Assembly (NCBI RefSeq): GCF_900177415.1
Contig: NZ_FXAF01000011.1
Coordinates: 1,088,013-1,152,012 of the forward strand
Length of the DNA: 64,000 nt
DNA from: Xaviernesmea oryzae
Lineage (GTDB): Bacteria > Pseudomonadota > Alphaproteobacteria > Rhizobiales > Rhizobiaceae
Direction of reading: 5' to 3'
The translations under genes and the position numbers were made by a program. The notes under the pieces were generated by a model. That model did not search any database. It was not told the DNA's origin and saw only the letters and a list, made by a program, of their open reading frames with translations. Positions 8,592 to 16,224 of this stretch are shown here, piece after piece (the stretch's first letter is position 1; every line of letters starts with the position of its first letter).

Positions 8592-9020
8592 ATGAACGCG
8601 ACAACTCAGACGAACGAAAACCAGGCGCAAACGCCGGTCCGCGGCGGACTGGTCGCCTATCTGCAGGTGGACGGCGCGATGAAGGCAGCCGAATTCTACA
8701 AGGACGCTTTCGGCGCGACGATCGAATCCTTCCATCCGCTCGACGAGCAGGGGCGGACGATGCACATCCATCTCTACATCAACGGCAGCTCGCTGATGCT
8801 GGACGATCCCTATCCGGACTACGGCTATCCGCTCGAAAAACCGCAGGCCTTCACCATGCTGCTGCCGGTCGACGACATCGACTTCTGGTGGAAGCGCGCC
8901 GTCGATGCGGGGCTCACCGTCACCATGGACCTGCAGGTGATGTTCTGGGGCGACCGCTACGGCCAGCTCCGCGATCCGTTCGGCGTCTCCTGGGCGATGA
9001 ACGCTCCGGTGAAGGGTTGA
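8592..9020 (+). CDS. VOC/glyoxalase-fold protein (PhnB-like)
   Basis: This 142-residue protein has the single-domain VOC pattern seen in PhnB-like proteins: VAYLQVDGAMKAAEFYKDAF near the start, MHIHLYINGSSLMLDD in the middle, and a C-terminal FWGDRYGQLRDPFGVSWAM. These proteins include bleomycin-resistance-like and glyoxalase-like folds, and the substrate cannot be assigned. I chose the ATG at 8592 because GGAGG at 8579-8583 sits 8 bases upstream; an in-frame TTG 21 bases earlier is less likely. It is divergent from the protease-nuclease gene, with about 190 bases between them that must hold both promoters. Confidence 0.86.
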   Translation: MNATTQTNENQAQTPVRGGLVAYLQVDGAMKAAEFYKDAFGATIESFHPLDEQGRTMHIHLYINGSSLMLDDPYPDYGYPLEKPQAFTMLLPVDDIDFWWKRAVDAGLTVTMDLQVMFWGDRYGQLRDPFGVSWAMNAPVKG

Positions 9021-9153
9021 ACGTCGCGATCAATCCATCGTGACTGCTGCCTCGCGGGTTGCCGGAGAAAATTAAGCTTCCGGCAACCCTCGCCGACTTC
9101 AATGCCGGGCAGCCAGCCGGACCGCCCGGCCGCTCGTCAGTCTCGTCGGATCA

Positions 9154-9705
9154 ATGAAGCTCAGAACCCTCGTCCCCTCGGCGCTTGCCGCACTTGCCTT
9201 CCTCTTTCCCGTTGCCATGGGCCAGCCCCTGCAGGCCAAGCCCGCCTTCAACGAAGGCTGGAAGAAAGGCAGGGAAACCGGCTTTCCCATCCCCCGCTTC
9301 GTCTCGCTGAAAGCCACAAGAGCGCATATGCGCGTCGGCCCTTCCACGGATTACCCGACGGCCTGGGTCTATTCCGCGCGCGGGCTGCCGCTCGAAATCA
9401 CCGAGGAATACGGAAACTGGAGGCGGGTACGCGACCACGAAGGCAATACCGGATGGATGTACGCGCCCTTGCTGTCGGGCAATCGCACCGCCGTGGTGGG
9501 GCCATGGGTGAGGCAGCCCATTCCACTCCGCATCGCTCCTTCGCGAAGCGCCCGCATCGTCGCACGCCTCTCGCCGGAAGTCCGGCTGGACCTGATCCAT
9601 TGCGATGGAAGCTGGTGCCGGGCCTCGCTGCAGGAGAGACGCCTCAGCGGTTTCGTCGAACAGGGGGCGCTCTGGGGCGTCTATCCCGGCGAGACGATCG
9701 AATGA
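9154..9705 (+). CDS. Exported protein with SH3-like domains
   Basis: This 183-residue protein starts with a signal peptide (MKLRTLVPSALAALAFLFPV, probable cleavage near residue 28). A bacterial SH3 domain follows: HMRVGPSTDYPTAWVYSARG, then GNWRRVRDHEGNTGWMYAPL. A second, more divergent SH3-like repeat covers about residues 118-170 (PLRIAPSRSARIVARL, then DGSWCRASLQ). Proteins of this layout are common in rhizobia and are presumed periplasmic, with possible binding to peptidoglycan or peptides. It converges with a D,D-carboxypeptidase gene that also acts in the periplasm, but nothing shows that the two cooperate. Confidence 0.85.
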   Translation: MKLRTLVPSALAALAFLFPVAMGQPLQAKPAFNEGWKKGRETGFPIPRFVSLKATRAHMRVGPSTDYPTAWVYSARGLPLEITEEYGNWRRVRDHEGNTGWMYAPLLSGNRTAVVGPWVRQPIPLRIAPSRSARIVARLSPEVRLDLIHCDGSWCRASLQERRLSGFVEQGALWGVYPGETIE

Positions 9706-9724
9706 CGCGGCGAATGACGCGGCG

Positions 9725-10930
9725 CTATCGCACCACGAAGCAGCTCATCGACTTCGCCTGCAGGGCGGAGCAGGCGCGCGTGGCCGCATCCCGGTCCGCA
9801 AAGCCGACGAAACGCGCCCGGAAATACTCCCTTCCGCCATCCGCGTAGCTCTCGACGCTCGGAGCGACCGGGCCGAAACCTTCCGAAAGCAGCGGCAGCG
9901 CCCTCTGGAGCAGGGCCGAGGCCGCCTCGCGGCTGCCGGCGGCGGCGATCTGGATGCGCCAGAGCGGTCCGACGGGTTCCGGGGGCGTCGGGCCGAGGCT
10001 GGCGACCGCCGTTCCGGCGGGAGGATTGGCGAGCGTGATCTCCTTGCGCGGGGTCGTGAACGGCAGCGGCACCGTGCCCTCGCCCGGCCGCTTCTGCTGT
10101 TCGAAGGCGATGAGACCGCCGGGCGCCGCACCGGTTCCGGGGACGTATTGATCCAGAAGCTCCGCCATCCGGTCGTCGCGCTTGCGTGCGGTCTTGCCGC
10201 CGAGGACGACGCCGATCACCCGTCTCCCGTTCACGTCGACGGCACTGGCGATGTTGTAGCCGGACGCGTTGATATAGCCGGTCTTGATGCCGTCCATGCC
10301 GGGATAGCGGTACATGAGGTTGTTGTGGCCGGATATCCTCCTGCCGCGGAACTCGAAAGAGCGCAGCGAAAACAGCTGGTACTCCCTCGGGAAGTCGCGG
10401 ATGAGCGCCAGCGCCAGCATCGCCATGTCGCGGGCCGTCGTCACCTGTGCCTTGTCGGGCAGGCCGGAAGCGTTGCGGAACACCGTCCGCCGTAGGCCGA
10501 GCGCCCTCGCCTTCTTCGTCATCATCGCGCCGAAGCGCTCCTCCGAACCGCCGAGATGGTCGGCCATCGCCGCCGCCGCGTCGTTGGCCGAGCGCACCGC
10601 CATGGCATACACCGCCTCGCGCACGGTGATCGTCTGCCCCGCTGGCACGCCGAGCTTGAAGGGGATCTTGCGCGCCGCGTTCGGCGTCATGACGATCTCC
10701 TGGTTCCACCCGAGCCGTCCGTCGCGCAGCGCCTCGAAGGTCATGTAGAGCGTCATCATCTTGGTGAGCGATGCGGGATGGTTGAGCGTATCGGCGTTTT
10801 CCGAAGCCAGGACCCGGCCGCTTCTCGCGTCGTAGATGAAGTGCGCGTATCCCGCCTCGGCCGTCCGGCTGATCAGGAAGAAGGCGTTCAAAAACACCAG
10901 GAAGGCCAGAACAGGCGGAATTCTCAGCAT
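9725..10930 (-). CDS. D-alanyl-D-alanine carboxypeptidase with C-terminal SPOR domain
   Basis: This 401-residue penicillin-binding protein of the DacC/DacF type trims the terminal D-Ala from peptidoglycan stem peptides in the periplasm. A signal peptide is present (MLRIPPVLAFLVFLNAFFLI). The three active-site motifs are visible: SLTK (S-x-x-K), SAN in VRSANDAAA, and KTG in GIKTGYI. The last 80 or so residues (LWRIQIAAAGSREAASALL onward) form a SPOR domain that binds denuded glycan at division sites. I chose the ATG at 10930, preceded by GGAGAGGG, over an in-frame start 54 bases upstream that would bury the signal peptide. The SPOR fusion is common in alphaproteobacteria. Confidence 0.92.
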   Translation of the reverse strand: MLRIPPVLAFLVFLNAFFLISRTAEAGYAHFIYDARSGRVLASENADTLNHPASLTKMMTLYMTFEALRDGRLGWNQEIVMTPNAARKIPFKLGVPAGQTITVREAVYAMAVRSANDAAAAMADHLGGSEERFGAMMTKKARALGLRRTVFRNASGLPDKAQVTTARDMAMLALALIRDFPREYQLFSLRSFEFRGRRISGHNNLMYRYPGMDGIKTGYINASGYNIASAVDVNGRRVIGVVLGGKTARKRDDRMAELLDQYVPGTGAAPGGLIAFEQQKRPGEGTVPLPFTTPRKEITLANPPAGTAVASLGPTPPEPVGPLWRIQIAAAGSREAASALLQRALPLLSEGFGPVAPSVESYADGGREYFRARFVGFADRDAATRACSALQAKSMSCFVVR

Positions 10931-11039
10931 TGCTACCCTCTCCAAGTCGCGACGAAGATAAGGCAAGGAAGGTGGTGCGAACATGGCGCTTTCGAATTTA
11001 ATTCAAATTCTCGGCCGATGGTTAACCGGAAATAAAGGA

Positions 11040-12533
11040 TCAACCCGCGGTCAGCGTCCTTTTCACGGCATCCTTCCAGCCGCGGATTTTCGCCGCGCGC
11101 GTCTTTTCGTCCATCTCCGGCTCGAAGCGGCGCTGCCGCGCCCAGCTCTTGGCGAAAGCCTTCCGGTCGGGCCAGACGCCCGCCTTCGAACCCGCCAGCC
11201 AGGCAGCTCCGAGCGCCGTGGTCTCCAGGATCGTCGGCCGGTCGACGGGCGCGTCGAGCAGGTCCGAAAGCCGCTGCATCGTCCAGTCGGAGGCGACCAT
11301 GCCGCCGTCGACGCGCAGCACCGTCTCGCCGTTGGAATTCCTCCAGTCCTTCCGCATGGCGTCGAGCAGGTCGCGGGTCTGGTAGCAGACCGCCTCCAGC
11401 GCCGCGCGGGCGAATTCCGCCGGCCCCGTGGCGCGGGTGAGCCCGAAGATCGCGCCGCGCGCCTCCGCGTCCCAATGGGGCGCGCCAAGCCCGGTGAACG
11501 CGGGCACGAGATAGACTTCCTGCTGGGGATCCGCTTCCCGGGCCAGTTCGCCGGTCTGGGACGCTCGTTCGATGATGCCGAGCCCGTCGCGCAGCCATTG
11601 CACCGCAGCGCCGGCGATGAAGATCGACCCTTCAAGCGCATAGGTCGTCTCGCCGTTCAGCCGGTAGGCGATGGTGGTCAGCAGCCGGTTCTTCGAACGG
11701 CACATGTCCTTGCCGGTATTGAGGACCGCGAAGCAGCCGGTGCCGTAGGTGGATTTCAGCATGCCGGGTTCGAAGCAGGCCTGGCCGATCGTCGCCGCCT
11801 GCTGGTCGCCAGCGACGCCGAGGATCGGGATCGCCGCGCCGAACAGGTTCTTGTCGGTGATGCCGAAATCGTCGGCGCAGTCCTTGACCTCCGGCAGCAT
11901 GGCGGCGGGAATGCGCAGGGTTTCGAGCAGGTCCTCGTCCCAGCGGTTGTCGGCGATGTTGTAGATCAGCGTGCGGGACGCATTGGTCGCGTCGGTGACG
12001 AAGCTCTTTCCGCCGGTGAGCCGCCAGATGAGGAAAGTGTCGATCGTGCCGAAGCAGAGTTCGCCCTTCGCCGCCCTCGCCCGCGCGCCTTTGACGTTGG
12101 CGAGCATCCAGGAAAGCTTCGTGCCGGAGAAGTAGGGATCGAGCAGCAGACCGGTACGGCGGTTGAAGAGCTTTTCGAGCCCCTGCCGCTTCAGCTTGTC
12201 GCAATAGCTTGCGGTGCGCCGGTCCTGCCAGACGATGGCGTTGTGGATCGGTTTGCCCGTTTCGCGCTCCCAGACGACGACCGTCTCGCGCTGGTTGGTG
12301 ATGCCGATCGCGGCGATGCCGGAGGCTTCGATGCGCGCTTCCTTCAGCGCCTGGCGGACGGTCCACAACACGCTTTCCCAGATCTCCTCCGGATCGTGCT
12401 CCACCCAGCCGGGCTTCGGAAAGATCTGAGTGAATTCCTTCTGGCCGATGCCGGCGATCTTCATTTCACCGTCGAAGACGATCGCTCGCGTCGAGGTCGT
12501 CCCCTGATCGATCGCCAGAACATAACCCGCCAT
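11040..12533 (-). CDS. glpK: Glycerol kinase
   Basis: This 497-residue cytoplasmic enzyme phosphorylates glycerol to glycerol 3-phosphate with ATP. It has the FGGY-kinase architecture. The N-terminal ATPase motif is YVLAIDQGTTSTRAIV; substrate-site segments include QTNQRET-like TNQRETVVVWERETG and VWQDRRT; the C-terminal signature is LRVDGGMVASDWTMQ. The length matches GlpK. I chose the ATG at 12533, preceded by GGGAGGAG, over a start 39 bases upstream. No glycerol transporter or glpD lies beside it; the neighbours are a carboxypeptidase gene on the same strand and a divergent glycosyltransferase-like gene. Regulation is not evident. Confidence 0.95.
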   Translation of the reverse strand: MAGYVLAIDQGTTSTRAIVFDGEMKIAGIGQKEFTQIFPKPGWVEHDPEEIWESVLWTVRQALKEARIEASGIAAIGITNQRETVVVWERETGKPIHNAIVWQDRRTASYCDKLKRQGLEKLFNRRTGLLLDPYFSGTKLSWMLANVKGARARAAKGELCFGTIDTFLIWRLTGGKSFVTDATNASRTLIYNIADNRWDEDLLETLRIPAAMLPEVKDCADDFGITDKNLFGAAIPILGVAGDQQAATIGQACFEPGMLKSTYGTGCFAVLNTGKDMCRSKNRLLTTIAYRLNGETTYALEGSIFIAGAAVQWLRDGLGIIERASQTGELAREADPQQEVYLVPAFTGLGAPHWDAEARGAIFGLTRATGPAEFARAALEAVCYQTRDLLDAMRKDWRNSNGETVLRVDGGMVASDWTMQRLSDLLDAPVDRPTILETTALGAAWLAGSKAGVWPDRKAFAKSWARQRRFEPEMDEKTRAAKIRGWKDAVKRTLTAG

Positions 12534-12790
12534 GCCGCTCCTCCCTCGCTCATGCGATGCAACTCGGGCCACGGTTTGAGCAGAAGCCGGGAAAGCCTGT
12601 CAAACGAAATTGGTCGGAACGGGAATGTCCGGCAGGATCGGCATGCTTGCGGGCCACTTGACTTTCTTTTTCCAATGATCTTGCAAAGAGCGGTTGTCCT
12701 CCCGCGACAATGATGATCAAAGCCGCTGACAGCTCTTGACGTCGGATGATTGCGAATCCGGCGCTACCGACGCCAACAGGAACGGAATTC

Positions 12791-13633
12791 ATGGCAGATG
12801 TTTTGGCCGCGAGCGGCGGCGTAAAACAGGTGATTTGCATCAATTGGGGTACGAGATACGGCCCGCCCTTCATCAACCGCCTCTACGCAATGGTGAAGCG
12901 CAACATCACGCCCCCCTTTACCTTCACCTGCTTCACGGACAGCAGGGCCGACCTCAACCCGGAGATCCTGTGCGAGGACCTGCCGCCGCTCGACGTGCCG
13001 AACATGCCGGTGAAGACCAAGGGCATCTGGCCGAAAGCGCGGCTATGGGGACCGAAGCTCGGCAACCTCCAGGGCCCGGTCCTGTTCCTCGATCTCGACC
13101 TGGTCGTCACCGGGTCTCTGGACGATTTCTTCGAGGTCGGCGATGCGAACGACGTCGTGATGGCGCGCAACCAGACGACGCCGTTCGAACGGCTGGGTCA
13201 GACTTCCGTGTTCCGGTTTCCCGTCGGCAAGCTCGTATCCCTGCAGGAAAAGTTCCGCGCCGATCCGCAGGGCGTGGCCGACAAATATTCCTTCGAACAG
13301 CGCTTCGTGACGCGCAACGCGCCGGGCGGCATCAAGTTCTTCCCGCGGCGCTGGGTCCTGCATTTCCGGCAGGATTGCCGTTGGCCGGTGCCTTTGAACT
13401 ACTTCCTGGCGCCAAGGCTGCCTGCGAGCGCCCGGGTCGTCCTCTTTCCCCGCGGCTTCTATCCGCAGAATGCCGTGGAAGGGAAATTCGGCAAACTGGG
13501 TCGGGCGGCAACGCCTCTCGAACATATCCTCGGGGTTTTCGATGCGGACCGGCGGGACAAGAAATCGCCGCTGACCTATCTGCGCCACTACATCCGCCCG
13601 ACCCCTTGGGTTGCCGAGCATTGGCGGGAATAG
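12791..13633 (+). CDS. Glycosyltransferase-like protein
   Basis: This 280-residue protein probably has a GT-A fold. After KQVICINWGTRYGPPFINRL it carries LFLDLDLVVTGSLDDFF, with a D-x-D motif in the place where GT-A glycosyltransferases bind metal and nucleotide sugar. The layout resembles glycosyltransferase family 8-like proteins, but the acceptor and sugar cannot be predicted. No signal peptide or membrane segment is visible. I chose the ATG at 12791 because AGGAACGGA precedes it; an ATG 45 bases upstream lacks a clear ribosome site. It is a single-gene unit, divergent from glpK with about 257 bases between them. Confidence 0.7.
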   Translation: MADVLAASGGVKQVICINWGTRYGPPFINRLYAMVKRNITPPFTFTCFTDSRADLNPEILCEDLPPLDVPNMPVKTKGIWPKARLWGPKLGNLQGPVLFLDLDLVVTGSLDDFFEVGDANDVVMARNQTTPFERLGQTSVFRFPVGKLVSLQEKFRADPQGVADKYSFEQRFVTRNAPGGIKFFPRRWVLHFRQDCRWPVPLNYFLAPRLPASARVVLFPRGFYPQNAVEGKFGKLGRAATPLEHILGVFDADRRDKKSPLTYLRHYIRPTPWVAEHWRE

Positions 13634-13735
13634 AAGGCAGGCCGTTCTTCCCGATTGCCACCTCACCTGATTTGCGCATAACCTGCGGGACATGCTGCGG
13701 CGCAGAAGAAGGCGGCATTTCAGGGAGATAAGCGG

Positions 13736-14512
13736 ATGAGCAGAACCGTCGTCGTCACCGGCTCCACAAGCGGCATCGGGCTCGGCGTCGCAAGGGCGTT
13801 TGCGACGGAGGGCGCCAATGTCGTCATCAACGGTTTCGGACCGGCGGATGCGATCGAGGCGACCCGCAGGGAGCTCGACGGCTTGAGCTCCGGCACGGTG
13901 CTCTATCACGGCGCCGACATGACGAAACCAGCAGAGATCGAGGACCTGATCGCGACGGCGGCGAGGAATTTCGGCACGGTCGACGTGCTCGTCAACAATG
14001 CCGGCATCCAGCACGTGGCGAAGATCGAGGAATTCCCGCCGGAAAAGTGGGACCAGCTCATCGCCATCCTGCTCTCCTCCGCCTTCCACACGATGCGCCA
14101 CGCGATTCCTCTCATGAAGAAGGCGGGTCATGGCCGCATCATCAACGTCGCGTCGGCCCATGCGCTCACGGCATCGCCCTTCAAATCCGCCTATGTCGCC
14201 GCAAAACATGGTATTTTAGGCCTGACGAAGACGGCAGCCTTGGAACTCGCCGAATTCGGGATTACCGTGAACGCGATATGCCCGGGTTACGTGCTGACCC
14301 CGCTGGTCGAGAAGCAGATCCCCGATACCGCCCGCGAGCGCGGCATCTCGGAGGCCGAGGTCAGGAGCGAGGTGATGCTGAGGCTTCAGGCGACGAAGGA
14401 ATTCGTCTCGATCGAGGAGGTGGCGGCAGCCGCCATCTACCTGGCGAGCGATGCGGCGCGAAGCATCACCGGCACGCATATCTCGATCGACGGCGGCTGG
14501 ACGGCTCAATGA
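13736..14512 (+). CDS. bdhA: D-3-hydroxybutyrate dehydrogenase
   Basis: This 258-residue short-chain dehydrogenase oxidises 3-hydroxybutyrate to acetoacetate with NAD+ in polyhydroxybutyrate breakdown. The Rossmann motif TGSTSGIG is at residues 9-16, NNAG appears near residue 88, and the active-site Y-x-x-x-K is in YVAAKHG. The segment GIQHVAKIEEFP and the C-terminal THISIDGGWTAQ match BdhA enzymes. AGGGAGAT precedes the ATG. It sits 58 bases upstream of xdhA on the same strand. A bdhA-xdhA-xdhB arrangement is, as I recall, described in Sinorhizobium. Other 3-hydroxyacyl substrates cannot be excluded from sequence alone. Confidence 0.9.
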   Translation: MSRTVVVTGSTSGIGLGVARAFATEGANVVINGFGPADAIEATRRELDGLSSGTVLYHGADMTKPAEIEDLIATAARNFGTVDVLVNNAGIQHVAKIEEFPPEKWDQLIAILLSSAFHTMRHAIPLMKKAGHGRIINVASAHALTASPFKSAYVAAKHGILGLTKTAALELAEFGITVNAICPGYVLTPLVEKQIPDTARERGISEAEVRSEVMLRLQATKEFVSIEEVAAAAIYLASDAARSITGTHISIDGGWTAQ

Positions 14513-14570
14513 AGGCCGGTGGCCGCAAGGTGAATGAACAGAAGCCGGAAACGGCGGACGAAGGAGACAA

Positions 14571-16043
14571 ATGAGCGAAGCCATCCGCTTCATCCTGAAC
14601 GGAGAAGAGGTCACCCTTGGAAATTTCGGGCCGACGGAAACCCTTCTCGACTATCTGCGCCTGAGGCGGCGGCTGACAGGAACCAAGGAGGGGTGTGCGG
14701 AGGGCGACTGCGGCGCCTGCACCGTGCTGGTCGGGCGGTTGACGGAACAGGGCCTGCGCTACGAAAGCGTCAACGCCTGCATCCGCTTCCTGGGTTCCCT
14801 GCACGGCACCCATGTGGTGACGGTCGAACATCTTGCCGGGCGCGACGGGGAACTGCATCCGGTGCAGCAGGCGATGGTCGATTGCCACGGCTCGCAATGC
14901 GGCTTCTGCACACCCGGTTTCGTCATGTCGCTCTACGGCTTGTGGCTTTCGAACGGCGAGCCGACGCGGGCCGATATCGAGAGCGCGCTGCAGGGCAACC
15001 TCTGTCGCTGCACCGGCTACGAGCCGATCGTGAAGGCAGCCGAGCAGGTTTCCCGAAACCGGCCGAGCTCGCTCTTCGATCCGCTGGAGCGCGACCGCAT
15101 CCAGATCATGGCGAGGCTCTGGGCCATCCATGCGGAGGTCGATACGATCGTGGTGGAAAAGGACGGCGCGCGCTCGATCGTGCCCGCCTCCGCCGCAGCC
15201 TTCGCCGACATTCTGGCCGAAGAGCCCGAAGCGACGATCGTCGCCGGCGCCACGGATGTCGGTCTCTGGGTCACCAAGCAGATGCGGCAGCTCGATCCGG
15301 TGATCTTCATCAACCACCTCGCCGAACTGCAGTCCGTCACGGCGGACGAGACCGGCATCACCATCGGCGCCGGGGTAAGCTACACGCAAGCCTTCGATGT
15401 GCTGTCGGAGGAAATCCCGCCGCTCGGCCGGCTGATCGACCGCATCGGCGGTCAGCAGGTGCGCAACATGGGCACGATCGGCGGCAATATCGCCAACGGG
15501 TCACCGATCGGCGACACGCCGCCGCCGCTGATCGCGCTAGGCGCGGAACTGACGCTGCGCACCCATTCCGGCCGGCGCACCATTTCCCTCGAGGATTTCT
15601 TCCTCGCCTATGGCAAGCAGGACCGGCTGCCGAGCGAATTCGTCGAGAAGATCTTCGTGCCGCGCCCGGCCGAAGGCAGCCATTTCGCCGTCTACAAGAT
15701 CTCGAAGCGGCGAGACGAGGACATTTCGGCGCTCTGCGGCGCCTTCAACCTGACGCTCGACGGCGACGGCAAGGTGGCGAAGATCCGCATCGCCTTCGGC
15801 GGCATGGCGGCGACGCCGAAACGGGCGAAGCATGTGGAAGAGGCGCTTTTCGGCCAGGTCTGGAGCTGGGGCGTCATTTCCGCGGTGCGCGATCTCTTCG
15901 ACGAGGACTACGCGCCGCTCACCGACTGGCGGGCGACGGCGGAATACCGCAGCCTGACGGCCAAGAACCTCCTGACCCGCTTCTTCCTGGAAACCGCCGG
16001 CCAGAGCCACGAACTGCGCCGCTTCGAGCTGGAGGAGGCGTGA
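14571..16043 (+). CDS. xdhA: Xanthine dehydrogenase small subunit (2Fe-2S and FAD)
   Basis: This 490-residue subunit carries the electron-transfer half of xanthine dehydrogenase, which oxidises hypoxanthine and xanthine to urate. The N-terminal plant-type 2Fe-2S domain shows EGCAEGDCGACTVL. The second 2Fe-2S domain shows CGFCTPG and CRCTGYEP. From about residue 185 on it is an FAD-binding domain of the CO-dehydrogenase flavoprotein type (AGATDVGLWVTKQ, NMGTIGGNIANGSPIGD). AAGGAG lies immediately before the ATG. The large subunit follows after 181 bases that contain a palindromic element. It supplies urate for puuD and the uraH/uraD/puuE operon elsewhere in the window. Confidence 0.95.
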   Translation: MSEAIRFILNGEEVTLGNFGPTETLLDYLRLRRRLTGTKEGCAEGDCGACTVLVGRLTEQGLRYESVNACIRFLGSLHGTHVVTVEHLAGRDGELHPVQQAMVDCHGSQCGFCTPGFVMSLYGLWLSNGEPTRADIESALQGNLCRCTGYEPIVKAAEQVSRNRPSSLFDPLERDRIQIMARLWAIHAEVDTIVVEKDGARSIVPASAAAFADILAEEPEATIVAGATDVGLWVTKQMRQLDPVIFINHLAELQSVTADETGITIGAGVSYTQAFDVLSEEIPPLGRLIDRIGGQQVRNMGTIGGNIANGSPIGDTPPPLIALGAELTLRTHSGRRTISLEDFFLAYGKQDRLPSEFVEKIFVPRPAEGSHFAVYKISKRRDEDISALCGAFNLTLDGDGKVAKIRIAFGGMAATPKRAKHVEEALFGQVWSWGVISAVRDLFDEDYAPLTDWRATAEYRSLTAKNLLTRFFLETAGQSHELRRFELEEA

Positions 16044-16064
16044 TGGCCAGCATATCAAAAAAGT

Positions 16065-16202
16065 CCCCCTCTGGCCTGCCGGCCATCTCCCCCACAAGGG
16101 GGGAGAAAACCCGTTGCACGACCTTCCTGCAAAAGCTGCGGGTGAGCATGGCAGTCAAGCCCCTCCCCCTTGTGGGGAGGGGTTGGGGAGGGGTTTTGAC
16201 CC
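16065..16202. repeat. Intergenic palindromic elements between xdhA and xdhB
   Basis: The stretch 16065-16106 is a variant of the arm found at 4609 and 18581 (CTGCCGGCCATCTCCCCC, then AAGGGGGGAG). A second, different GC-rich palindrome follows at about 16157-16202, with CCCCTCCCCCTTGTGGGGAG and a related GGGGAGGGG. Both lie within what should be one transcript. Confidence 0.7.
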
Positions 16203-16224
16203 GCAATGCAGGAGGTCTCCTCTG

